From: Porphyromonadaceae bacterium UBA4702
GTDB lineage: Bacteria > Bacteroidota > Bacteroidia > Bacteroidales > Muribaculaceae
Assembly (NCBI GenBank): GCA_002404675.1
Contig: DHKE01000048.1
Location: 7,320-30,875 of the forward strand
Direction of reading: 5' to 3'
DNA length: 23,556 bases
Shown: one piece after another, positions 8,040 through 15,411 of the stretch
Layout: the number at the start of each line of letters is the position of its first letter
How positions within the stretch are numbered: position 1 is the stretch's first letter
Made by a program: the position numbers and the translations under genes
Notes under the pieces: model-generated
What the model was told of the DNA's origin: nothing
Databases searched by the model: none
Seen by the model: only the letters and a program-made list of their open reading frames with translations

Positions 8040-8237
8040 AAAACACACAGTGACGGACAGACACACTTGCTGAGGCTTGCGCTACAACCGCAGCCCGAGG
8101 CTGTCTGCATGCAAACTTCAATATTCACAACCAACAACACTGTCTGGGCAGGTCATGCGCCTTGACAAGCACATGCTATGCCGCCGCACTTGAACGTTTG
8201 GCATACTGCCCCACGTGTTTCCACAACCTTATGAACT
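8040..8237 (+). other. 198-bp untranslated spacer between the small Cys/His gene and the TonB receptor
   Basis: No gene of useful length is seen; frames from internal ATGs end within about 20 codons. No TAnnTTTG promoter box is present, so the receptor is probably read from the upstream promoter. Possible RNA structure: CAGCC-CGA-GGCTG (8091-8103), with CAGACA (8057-8062) able to pair with TGTCTG (8102-8107). It matches no riboswitch I recognise. Confidence 0.4.
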
Positions 8238-10388
8238 ATGGCAAGAGTCATCGCTGGCGCAATGGCACTTACGGCCGCATTGTGCGCCAACGCAACACAC
8301 AGCATGCCGCAGGATTCCGTCCCGGCAGACACGGCGACGGTCACGCTGAATGAAATAATCGTGACATCTCCCGACGCAGGACAAGCGAAACGCTTGCGCT
8401 CATCGCAAAACATCGAAGTGATGAGTCAGGACAAACTGCTCGAAAACCTCGGGGGAAGCCTCGTCCAGTCGCTTGAGAAAATACCAGGCATAACGGCGCT
8501 GAACATCAACCCGGCGCAATCCAAGCCCGTGATACGCGGCCTCGGCTTCAACCGTATAATCGTGGCGGAAAACGGCGTCAAGCATGAGGGCCAGCAATGG
8601 GGCGTCGAGCATGAGCTGGAAATAAACCAGTTCGCAGTGGACTATGCCGAAATAATCAAAGGGCCCTCAGCCTTGCTGTACGGGTCAGATGCGATAGGAG
8701 GCGTAATCGACCTGAACAGTTCAAAGGTCCCGGAAAAGAAATTCGGCGGCAACGCCAACCTTTTCACGCAGAGCGTAAACGAGTCGCTAAGTCTTGCCGC
8801 GCAGATATACGGCAGGCCTAAGCCATGGTTCTATTACAAGGCCAACTTCACCTTCCTTAATTACGCCGACACAAAAGTGCCGGCAGACAGCATACAGTAT
8901 CATTCATACTGGGTGAAACTGAAAGACAGGAGACTCAGAAACACCGCCGGCCGAGAATACGACGGCAATGTCCTGATTGGCATAAACAACGGCTGGATAC
9001 ACTCGACACTCCTCCTGTCTGACGTTTATAACAAAAGCGGTTTTTTCGCTGACCTGCATGGACTTGAGGTCAGGATGTCCGGCATCGACTACGACAGTTC
9101 CCGGCGAGACATAGACCTGCCATACCATCAGGTTAACCATGCCAAGGTCATGAGCGACACACGGCTTTTCCTCGAGTCTGCAACGGTTGACCTGTCACTG
9201 GCATGGCAAAACAACCTGCGGAGAGAATATGCGGAAGCCGTTTCTCACGGGTATATGCCAAAGCCGGGAAATACCCTCGAAAGGGAATTTGCCAAAAATA
9301 CATACACCGCGAAACTGGCGGCTGAATGGATATGCGGCAACGTCAGGATCAATCCCGGCTTCAACTTCGAGTACCAGCACAACCGGAGAAGCGGCTGGGG
9401 GTTCATAATCCCGGATTTCGATGTCGCTGGATTCGGCTTGTACGTGACCGGAACATACTCCATTTCAAGAGACTTTGACCTTAACGCCGGCGTGAGGTTT
9501 GATCGCAACATGACCCACGTCAGCGAATACAAGGACTGGTTCGCCACCCCATCGCCAACGGGAGAGCCAGTATACAAAACTCGGTCTTCTGACATGAAAC
9601 GCAACTTCAACAGCATGACATGGGCCGCCGGGCTCAGCTGGAGGCTCAGCAACCTGCAGCTGAAATTCAACATAGGCAAGGGCTTCCGTGTCCCGACACC
9701 GCAAGAACTCGGCGCAGACGGCATCAACTACCATATTTTCAGGTACGAAAAGGGCAACCCGCAACTCGAGCCAGAAACGTCGTATCAGGCAGACCTCGGA
9801 GTCTCATGGGACAACGGGCTGCTGAATTTCAGCATCGACCCGTATTTCAACTATTTCCCGAATTACATTTACCTGAACCCGACGCCGCAATACACAGAGG
9901 GGATGCAGACATACGTTTACAATCAGAGCCGCGTGATCAGATTCGGGGCGGAACTCACGATCGGATACACGTTTCAAAAAGACTGGAAAGCGTGGGCAAA
10001 TTTCGAATACCTGTACTCGCGTCAGTTGTCAGGCGACAAAAAAGGGTACTCTCTGCCATTCTCCCCTCCTCCCACCGCAAACATTGGGCTAAGATACACT
10101 CCATCCTTGCCCATCAGTTGGCTTAATGACAGCTATATTGAACTCTCATGCAAAATGGCGTGCAGCCAACGCCGCATTGTCCCGCCGGAACGCGCCACAG
10201 ACGCATACCAGACTTTCGGGGTTGCCTTAGCCAAGACTTTCCAGTTCAACACGCAGTCACTGACCCTCAATTTCAAGATAACCAATCTGCTTAACAGCAA
10301 ATACTACAATCACATGAGCTACTACAGGCTGTCGGACATTCCTGAACCCGGGCGCAACATTTCGCTGCTGCTCGAATGGGAGTTCTAA
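8238..10388 (+). CDS. TonB-dependent outer-membrane receptor, candidate metal transporter
   Basis: The protein has 716 residues. A signal peptide (about 1-20) is followed by a possible TonB box (TVTLNEIIVTS, 34-44), a plug domain (about 55-165) with VIRGLGFNRIIVAENGVKHE and IKGPSALLYGSDAIGGVIDL, and a 22-strand-type beta-barrel that ends with a terminal phenylalanine (LLLEWEF). It lacks the N-terminal carboxypeptidase-regulatory-like domain and the SusD partner typical of glycan-uptake SusC proteins, which points to a small-ligand receptor such as for metals, siderophores or cobalamin. His residues in the plug (H116, H125) add slight weight to a metal. The start at 8238 is set by a TGA 3 nt upstream in the same frame. 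Downstream come two DUF4625-type lipoproteins in the same direction. Confidence 0.9.
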   Translation: MARVIAGAMALTAALCANATHSMPQDSVPADTATVTLNEIIVTSPDAGQAKRLRSSQNIEVMSQDKLLENLGGSLVQSLEKIPGITALNINPAQSKPVIRGLGFNRIIVAENGVKHEGQQWGVEHELEINQFAVDYAEIIKGPSALLYGSDAIGGVIDLNSSKVPEKKFGGNANLFTQSVNESLSLAAQIYGRPKPWFYYKANFTFLNYADTKVPADSIQYHSYWVKLKDRRLRNTAGREYDGNVLIGINNGWIHSTLLLSDVYNKSGFFADLHGLEVRMSGIDYDSSRRDIDLPYHQVNHAKVMSDTRLFLESATVDLSLAWQNNLRREYAEAVSHGYMPKPGNTLEREFAKNTYTAKLAAEWICGNVRINPGFNFEYQHNRRSGWGFIIPDFDVAGFGLYVTGTYSISRDFDLNAGVRFDRNMTHVSEYKDWFATPSPTGEPVYKTRSSDMKRNFNSMTWAAGLSWRLSNLQLKFNIGKGFRVPTPQELGADGINYHIFRYEKGNPQLEPETSYQADLGVSWDNGLLNFSIDPYFNYFPNYIYLNPTPQYTEGMQTYVYNQSRVIRFGAELTIGYTFQKDWKAWANFEYLYSRQLSGDKKGYSLPFSPPPTANIGLRYTPSLPISWLNDSYIELSCKMACSQRRIVPPERATDAYQTFGVALAKTFQFNTQSLTLNFKITNLLNSKYYNHMSYYRLSDIPEPGRNISLLLEWEF

Positions 10389-10443
10389 AGCCTTGCATCA
10401 ACAATCATAAACCAGGACATCATGTCCGCAAAACATCAACAAA

Positions 10444-10872
10444 ATGAAAAAACAATTCTTTTTTGCAGCTTCGGCTCTGTTTGCATTCGCCATGCTGCTG
10501 TCATCATGCTCAGACGATGACAAACCGACTGACAAGCCTTCCGTAACCCTCACTGAGGTAGGCCACGACAACAGCAAGACTGTCGCTGCCGGGACTGACA
10601 TGCATCTCGAGGCTGACATCCTCGCCCCGGGCACAATAAAGGAAATCGAAGTGGAGATACATCAAGAGAACGGCGGCAACTTCGAAATTGAGAAAAAATT
10701 CGCAGAGGGCAGCAAGTATGCCGGCCTCAAGAACGCGAACTTCCACGAACACATCGACATCCCCGCCAATGCACCAGCTGGAGAATACCACGTTCACCTT
10801 GAAGTAACCGACAATCTCGGCCAGTCTGCCGAAGCAAAGTCCGAGCTGACAGTAACAGCAGCAAAACAGTAA
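10444..10872 (+). CDS. DUF4625-type surface lipoprotein, His-rich
   Basis: The product has 142 residues. A lipoprotein signal peptide ends LLSSC with C22 as the lipidated residue, and the next residues are SDDDK, matching the surface lipoprotein export signal (SDDDD-like) described for Bacteroides. The mature part is one Ig-like beta domain with many histidines: H41, H54, H73, H101, H103, H116 and H118 (FHEHIDIP, GEYHVHLEVTD). It resembles Pfam DUF4625 and the adjacent lipoprotein at 10885, with which it shares the IEVEIH and GEYH...VTD blocks. It lies 55 bp after the TonB receptor. A role in capturing a metal at the cell surface for the receptor is inferred from histidine content and position only. 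Confidence 0.8.
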   Translation: MKKQFFFAASALFAFAMLLSSCSDDDKPTDKPSVTLTEVGHDNSKTVAAGTDMHLEADILAPGTIKEIEVEIHQENGGNFEIEKKFAEGSKYAGLKNANFHEHIDIPANAPAGEYHVHLEVTDNLGQSAEAKSELTVTAAKQ

Positions 10873-10884
10873 TCTCCTTGAGAC

Positions 10885-11364
10885 ATGGTGACCAGAATCA
10901 TCACAGCGTTGGCGGCGTTGCTGTCGCTTTTGTCCTTGGCCTCTTCTTGCAGCGATGACAAGGACATCGACACCGAACTGCCGGAGATTGCCGCAGGAGC
11001 GGACTCTTCGCCTCTGAACTGTGACATATTCAGACGAGGCGACATAATCCACCTGGACTATGTGTTCACCGACAATGCGGAACTGGGAGATTACAACATC
11101 GAGATACACAACAACTTCGACCACCACACGCACAGCACAGAGGCCGGAGATTGTGAGCTTGACCCGATCAAAGACCCCGTGACCCCATGGATATACAACA
11201 AGGATTTCGAGATTCCCGCCAGCTCAAAACGGTTTGAAGCAAAACAGGATTTCAAGATTCCGGAAAACATTGATTGCGGTGACTACCATTTCATGATACG
11301 CGTGACCGATGCAGCCGGCTGGCAACAGATTAAGTCGGTCAGCATCAAAATCATTGATGAGTAG
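10885..11364 (+). CDS. Second DUF4625-type surface lipoprotein, paralogue of the upstream one
   Basis: The product has 159 residues. The signal peptide ends LASSC with C22 lipidated, followed by SDDKD, again a Bacteroidetes surface-export signal. The single domain carries the DUF4625-like cluster IEIHNNFDHHTHS (H75, H80, H81, H83), H56, two cysteines (C46, C90) and the C-terminal block GDYHFMIRVTDAAG. Compared with its neighbour it has an extra stretch (about 84-125) after the histidine cluster. It begins 12 bp after the previous gene, so the two are clearly co-transcribed and probably arose by duplication. It is the last gene of the operon, and no plus-strand terminator with a T-run is visible after it. 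Confidence 0.8.
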   Translation: MVTRIITALAALLSLLSLASSCSDDKDIDTELPEIAAGADSSPLNCDIFRRGDIIHLDYVFTDNAELGDYNIEIHNNFDHHTHSTEAGDCELDPIKDPVTPWIYNKDFEIPASSKRFEAKQDFKIPENIDCGDYHFMIRVTDAAGWQQIKSVSIKIIDE

Positions 11365-11375
11365 GCATCCCGAAC

Positions 11376-11421
11376 GGGCAAAACTGAAAAATGAGGGCGG
11401 ACATCTGCAATGATGCCCGCC
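11376..11421 (-). terminator. Candidate intrinsic terminator of the rplY-pth-S4 operon
   Basis: GGCGGACATC (11396-11405) and GATGCCCGCC (11412-11421) form a 10-bp stem with one mismatch and a 6-nt loop. On the minus strand the stem is followed by TCATTTTTCAGTTTT, which is T-rich. It lies between convergent genes and may stop transcription from both sides, but the T-tract favours the minus strand. Confidence 0.6.
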
Positions 11422-11469
11422 TTCATGCGATAATAGCATGGGCCGCGCCCTGACGCAACCGCGTCCGCG

Positions 11470-11913
11470 TCAATACTGCTCGTCGCCATCTTCGTCATCG
11501 TCTTCCCAGTCGAGGAAAAACGAATCAGCGTATGACTGCTCGCGGAAACTTGCCATCTCGCGAGCATCGCGCTTCGTAGGACGGCCAAGCCCCTTGCGCC
11601 GGTCAACAAAGCCGGAAATGCGCGTCATTTCGAGCAATTCATACTGGCTCTGCGGCGTGAGGTTCTCCAAGTGGTCAGGCACCAGCTTCGCGCCAAGGCG
11701 GTTTTCCGCCAGCGCCAACACCCGGAACGTGTAAGTAATTGGCGGCTTGCGCACATCCACTATGTCTCCGACCTTGATATTGCGTGAGGGCTTGAGTACA
11801 GTGCCGTTCATCGTCACACGCCCCTTCTTGCACGCATCGGTGGCTATCGTGCGTGTCTTGAACACGCGCATCGCCCACAGCCATTTGTCTATCCGCTCTT
11901 CAGTCTTTGCCAT
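11470..11913 (-). CDS. S4-domain RNA-binding protein, Hsp15-like
   Basis: The protein has 147 residues. The S4 domain (about residues 6-70) shows RIDKWLWAMRVFKTRTIATD, ACKKGRVTMNG and VKPSR/VGDIVDV-type segments, as in Hsp15 (HslR), which binds stalled 50S subunits carrying nascent chains. A basic stretch (GFVDRRKGLGRPTKRDAREM, about 112-131) and a very acidic tail (DWEDDDEDGDEQY) follow. It is 12 bp downstream of pth, which fits a role in ribosome rescue since peptidyl-tRNA hydrolase releases the same kind of stalled peptidyl-tRNA. The Hsp15 role is inferred from family and neighbours. Confidence 0.88.
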   Translation of the reverse strand: MAKTEERIDKWLWAMRVFKTRTIATDACKKGRVTMNGTVLKPSRNIKVGDIVDVRKPPITYTFRVLALAENRLGAKLVPDHLENLTPQSQYELLEMTRISGFVDRRKGLGRPTKRDAREMASFREQSYADSFFLDWEDDDEDGDEQY

Positions 11914-11925
11914 AATGCTCTTGTC

Positions 11926-12570
11926 TTACTTGTTGTTGAAATGGTTCATGGCGAAAGCCGCGCCGCTAAGGCAGAACGCGCGGACGGCATCGCTCGCCAC
12001 GTCAAGCCGCTCGGGCAGTTTCGCCTGCTCCTCCGCCGGGAACTTGCCGAGCACGAAACCTATCTGCCCGCCACGGGGAAAATCGTTGCCCACGCCGAAA
12101 CGCAGCCGCGAATAGCGGCTGTTGCCCAGCTGCTCCGCGATGTTTTTCAGGCCGTTGTGACCCGCGTCCGAGCCGCCGGTGCGCATACGTATTGCACCGA
12201 ATGGCAGGGCGATGTCATCTACTATTATCAGCAGGTTCTCCAGCGGCAGTTTCTCTCGGTTCATCCAGTAGCGCACTGCCACTCCGGAGAGGTTCATGAA
12301 CGTGGACGGCTTAAGCACCAACAGCACGCAGTTTTTTACACGTATCTCGGCCATGTCGCCGTAACGGCACGACTTGAACTCGCCGCCAGCAGCCTCCACG
12401 AGGCGGTCGGCCACCATGAAGCCGATGTTGTGGCGCGTGCCTACATATTCGGGGCCAATGTTGCCCAGACCTACTATAAGGTATTTCTTCATGTCATTGT
12501 CTGTACCGGGTGTCTTGCGACCCTCTCCTCTGCCGGCCAGGCGGCAGAGCATATTCCAAAACTTACCCAT
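11926..12570 (-). CDS. pth: Peptidyl-tRNA hydrolase
   Basis: Pth cleaves peptidyl-tRNA released from stalled ribosomes. The family blocks are clear: KYLIVGLGNIGPEYVGTRHN with the asparagine at 37 and catalytic histidine at 47, LKPSTFMNLSG, IIVDDIALPFG, GSDAGHNGLKNI and RLRFGVGNDFPRGGQ. From the ATG at 12570 the protein is 214 residues; from the ATG at 12492 it is 188, the usual family length. The 26-residue extension (MGKFWNMLCRLAGR...) looks like an amphipathic basic segment but may be untranslated leader. Neither start has a Shine-Dalgarno sequence. The gene sits between rplY and the S4 protein in a translation operon. Confidence 0.93.
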   Translation of the reverse strand: MGKFWNMLCRLAGRGEGRKTPGTDNDMKKYLIVGLGNIGPEYVGTRHNIGFMVADRLVEAAGGEFKSCRYGDMAEIRVKNCVLLVLKPSTFMNLSGVAVRYWMNREKLPLENLLIIVDDIALPFGAIRMRTGGSDAGHNGLKNIAEQLGNSRYSRLRFGVGNDFPRGGQIGFVLGKFPAEEQAKLPERLDVASDAVRAFCLSGAAFAMNHFNNK

Positions 12571-12593
12571 GTCTGTGTCTCAAACTAAAACCG

Positions 12594-12663
12594 CAGACAC
12601 GCCGCGAATGGAATCCGCAACGTGTCTGTGAGAATATTGTCTGTGCCGCCGTCACTGGCGGCA
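12594..12663 (-). other. Two hairpins in the rplY-pth spacer
   Basis: CAGACACG (12594-12601) pairs perfectly with CGTGTCTG (12621-12628), and TGCCGCC (12644-12650) with GGCGGCA (12657-12663) around a 6-nt loop. Neither is followed by a T-run on the minus strand, so they look more like processing or stabilising structures than a simple terminator. Confidence 0.45.
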
Positions 12664-12678
12664 GGGTTAGAGTCCGTA

Positions 12679-13329
12679 TCAAGCCTCTGCCTTGGCAGCA
12701 GCGCCGCGGGCGGCACGAGTGAGCTGAACGGCGCAAACGACTGCGTTCTTGGCGTTCATCAGTTCGAGACCCTCGAAATGGAGGTCGCCGACAGCCATTG
12801 ACTGGCCCAGTCCGAGGTTGTCAACATTGATGACCAGGCGCTCGGGAATTTCAGTATACACGGCTTTCACCTTCAGTTTGCGCATGCTCAGTGTGAGCTT
12901 GCCGCCGGCCTTCACACCCTCGGCGTGGCCTTCGATCTTCACAGGCACTTCCATTACGACAGGCTTGCCGGGGAATACCTCGAGGAAGTCGATGTGCAGC
13001 ACAGTGTCCTTTACGGGCTGGAACTGCAGCTCCTTCATGATAGCGTTGCGCTTCTCGCCGTTGAGTTCCATCTCGATAGCGAAAATGTCAGGAGTGTAGA
13101 TGAGCTTGCGCACATCAGCCTCGTTCACGCAGATGTCGGTAGTGATGATACCGCGCTTTGCGTCTATCTCCACGAGTTTCTCGCCTGGCTTCAGAGTGCC
13201 GGAGAAGGGGAGCTCAACGACTTTGCCGCCATTGAGGATTGCGGGGATTTTGCCTTCAGCGCGGAGCTGTTTCACCGCACGCTTTCCGAGCGCTTCACGC
13301 GGCTCGGCTTTCAATTGGAATGTCTTCAT
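12679..13329 (-). CDS. rplY: Ribosomal protein bL25, long form with TL5/Ctc C-terminal domain
   Basis: The 216-residue protein has the 5S-rRNA-binding L25 domain in its first 90-95 residues (LKAEPREALGKRAVKQLRAE, IPAILNGGKVVELPFSG, then the KRNAIMKELQFQPVKDTVLHIDFL region) and the C-terminal TL5/Ctc beta domain (VMEVPVKIEGHAEGVKAGGKL to LHFEGLELMNAKNAVVCAVQL), ending in an alanine-rich tail. This two-domain form is the one usual outside the gamma-proteobacteria. It is the first gene of the operon with pth and the S4 protein and has a long structured leader behind a near-perfect promoter, suggesting control at the RNA level. Confidence 0.95.
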   Translation of the reverse strand: MKTFQLKAEPREALGKRAVKQLRAEGKIPAILNGGKVVELPFSGTLKPGEKLVEIDAKRGIITTDICVNEADVRKLIYTPDIFAIEMELNGEKRNAIMKELQFQPVKDTVLHIDFLEVFPGKPVVMEVPVKIEGHAEGVKAGGKLTLSMRKLKVKAVYTEIPERLVINVDNLGLGQSMAVGDLHFEGLELMNAKNAVVCAVQLTRAARGAAAKAEA

Positions 13330-13461
13330 TACTAATCAGTTGTTGTGTTACTCAAAATAAGTTGTATGCTCGCGAGCATCACGCTTGCCGGCTCATTGCC
13401 GGCCGATGGCCTGTCCCGGAGGGGGACAGCAACAGATTTCCCATCACACGATTTGCCTAAA
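13330..13461 (-). promoter_or_regulatory. Structured 5' leader of the rplY operon
   Basis: About 130 nt lie between the predicted transcription start and the rplY ATG. Read on the minus strand the leader holds, in order, a 7-bp stem (CTGTCCC/GGGACAG, 13411-13429) with CCTCC in the loop, a GCCGGC/GCCGGC stem with a 5-nt loop (13387-13403), and the 14-bp perfect palindrome ATGCTCGCGAGCAT (13366-13379). No T-run follows any of them. The position before a ribosomal protein gene suggests an autoregulatory leader; I cannot tie it to a named RNA family. Confidence 0.5.
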
Positions 13462-13467
13462 GCGTTG

Positions 13468-13498
13468 CAAAATTACTCATTTTCAGCGACACGGCAAA
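13468..13498 (-). promoter_or_regulatory. Bacteroidetes-type promoter of the rplY-pth-S4 operon
   Basis: On the minus strand TTTG (13495-13498) and TAATTTTG (13468-13475) are 19 nt apart, a full match to the -33/-7 consensus. It begins 9 bp beyond the stop of the upstream gene. No other copy lies nearer to rplY. Confidence 0.75.
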
Positions 13499-13506
13499 AT
13501 CTTTTT

Positions 13507-15411
13507 TCAAGGCCGTCCGCTGCCGCCTCCTGTGAGGCGTGCCGTTACGCTCGACGAGGAGCTGCCGTTGACCAGCGTGTACGAGCTGCCGGATGTCAGT
13601 CCGGCACAGGTGATGAGTATTGACGAGCCTCTGCCGCCCCATCCGCCAGGGCCGCCGCCCGGTTCATGGAGTCCGCCGCCGTTTGACGTGTAGTTGTCAG
13701 GCACTGTAAATTCTGCCAGTACCGTGTCTCCGCTCTTGAGCGAGACGGTGCTGCCGGCTGTCACAGAGCCGGAACCGGTCACGTATGCCTGCGTGGATGC
13801 CGACGACGAGGGTACTGAGTTGTTGCCGCCGACAGCAATGAGCGTGCCGCCGGTGAAATATACCGAATAGTTCTCCTCCTCGTTGGCGTCAATGCCGCCC
13901 TCGGGCGCTGACGCTCCGAAAGCGCGTATCGTGCCGCCGCTTATGTACATGTCGCCGTTGGAATCGATAGCGTCATTGCCGGTGGCTACGACCGTAATGT
14001 CGCCCCCCTTGATGTACATGTGGCTCGACGAATTGAGGCCGTCGTCACGCGAGTTGACGGCAATTGTTCCGGCGTTTATAGTCATCTCCGACTTGCTCTC
14101 AATCCCCTCGCCGCCGTTGCCGGTGGTCGTGACATTGATGCTGCCGCCGTTGATTGTCACGTTGCCGTCCACCTTCACACCCTTTGGCGAAGACTTCTGG
14201 TCGCTTGTCAGGCGGTCCGCATTGCCCGTATAGTCGGGATATTCAGTGCCGTTGACGTAAGCGTACATGCCTCCCGAAGTTTTGACGGTGATGTCGCCGC
14301 CGTCAATTGTCAGCGAACCGTCGCAGTTGATGCCCTTGCCTCCGCCGCCGGTAGCCGTAAGCTCCAGCGTTCCGGCAGATATGGCCATGTTGCCGTCGCA
14401 GCTGAGGCATGACGCAGCCTTCGTTTTGACATCTGCCTCATCCCATTTTCCGCCGCCGGAGACGGAGGCCGTTATCGAGCCGCCGGAAATGCTGATGTCG
14501 CCGTCAGCTTTGACAGCCTTGGACGCTGTCGCCGTAACAGCCACGTTGACAGAGCCGCCGCTCATCGTAAAGCTGCCGGTGTCCTCTGCCTCGCGGTCAG
14601 TTTCGTCCTTGAATGACACCTGTATGCCGTCATCGCCTACGCCCGAGATGTTCAGCACGCCGCTTTCCATCAGGAAATACTGGTTGCAGTTGATGCCGTC
14701 CTTGACCGAAGAGTTCACGTTGACCGTGCAGTTCTTCATCTCGATATATTCCTTGGCATAGATGCCGTGAGCCGTGTTGCCGTTTACCGTCAACGAGCCC
14801 TTGCCCTTCAGTTCCAGATGCCCCTTGCAGGTTATGCAGCCCTTTTGCGAGCCGCCTGCGCCGTCAGTCAGCACGTTGTCAGTGTCCTTCTTGGCACTCA
14901 GCTCAATGCGCTTGCCGTCCTGAATGTTCAGCGGCGCGCCCGAGGGGTTGGTCAGCGTAAGCCCTTGCAGCTCAACCGTTGCCTTGAAGCTGCCGTCCAA
15001 CTCGAAAGAGCCGTCCTCGGAACTTCCCGACAACACGTATGTTATTTCGCCGCAGGTGTCATCACCCACCAGCTCGCTCTGCGTCACCACGACGTGTGCG
15101 CCGCTGACATCGGCTGTCACATACTGCGCAATGTTGCCCGCAACGGTGACACTCGCCGACGTGTTGTCATACACCACAGTCACAGTGTTGTCCGTAACCT
15201 CCGAGTCGTCAACGTATATGCGGTCTATCTCGCCAACAGCGAATGTACGCCCGAGCACCGTCAGCGACAGCCCGTCGCTGTACATCATCTCGCCAGCCGT
15301 CTCCGCCGGTACCGCGTAGGTGACATTGCCCACCTGCACGTTCATCGTCTGTGCGTTTGCTCCGGCAACAGCCAGTGCTGTCAACGCCGCCATGAAATAT
15401 CTTGCCTTCAT
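13507..15411 (-). CDS. Secreted beta-helix carbohydrate-binding protein (Cthe_2159/DUF4353-like)
   Basis: The 634-residue protein has a signal peptide (1-20, ending ANAQ), an N-terminal segment (about 22-75) ending AVGEIDRIYVDD, and a long repetitive domain (about 80-560) with many turns of the form DGNMAISAGTLELTATGGGGKGINCDG. Such repeated ISGG/NGGxI/GI(D/N)S units are typical of the Cthe_2159 carbohydrate-binding parallel beta-helix family. The C-terminus is very rich in Gly, Ser and Pro (LHEPGGGPGGWGGRG) and has no clear sorting tail. It overlaps the upstream gene by 4 bp (ATGA), so the two are translationally coupled. Its ligand is unknown; binding of acidic polysaccharide is a family-based guess. 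Confidence 0.8.
   Translation of the reverse strand: MKARYFMAALTALAVAGANAQTMNVQVGNVTYAVPAETAGEMMYSDGLSLTVLGRTFAVGEIDRIYVDDSEVTDNTVTVVYDNTSASVTVAGNIAQYVTADVSGAHVVVTQSELVGDDTCGEITYVLSGSSEDGSFELDGSFKATVELQGLTLTNPSGAPLNIQDGKRIELSAKKDTDNVLTDGAGGSQKGCITCKGHLELKGKGSLTVNGNTAHGIYAKEYIEMKNCTVNVNSSVKDGINCNQYFLMESGVLNISGVGDDGIQVSFKDETDREAEDTGSFTMSGGSVNVAVTATASKAVKADGDISISGGSITASVSGGGKWDEADVKTKAASCLSCDGNMAISAGTLELTATGGGGKGINCDGSLTIDGGDITVKTSGGMYAYVNGTEYPDYTGNADRLTSDQKSSPKGVKVDGNVTINGGSINVTTTGNGGEGIESKSEMTINAGTIAVNSRDDGLNSSSHMYIKGGDITVVATGNDAIDSNGDMYISGGTIRAFGASAPEGGIDANEEENYSVYFTGGTLIAVGGNNSVPSSSASTQAYVTGSGSVTAGSTVSLKSGDTVLAEFTVPDNYTSNGGGLHEPGGGPGGWGGRGSSILITCAGLTSGSSYTLVNGSSSSSVTARLTGGGSGRP

Noticed and set aside
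8040..8237. Cobalamin riboswitch before the TonB receptor
   Set aside because: No B12-box-like conserved sequence was found, only short generic stems.
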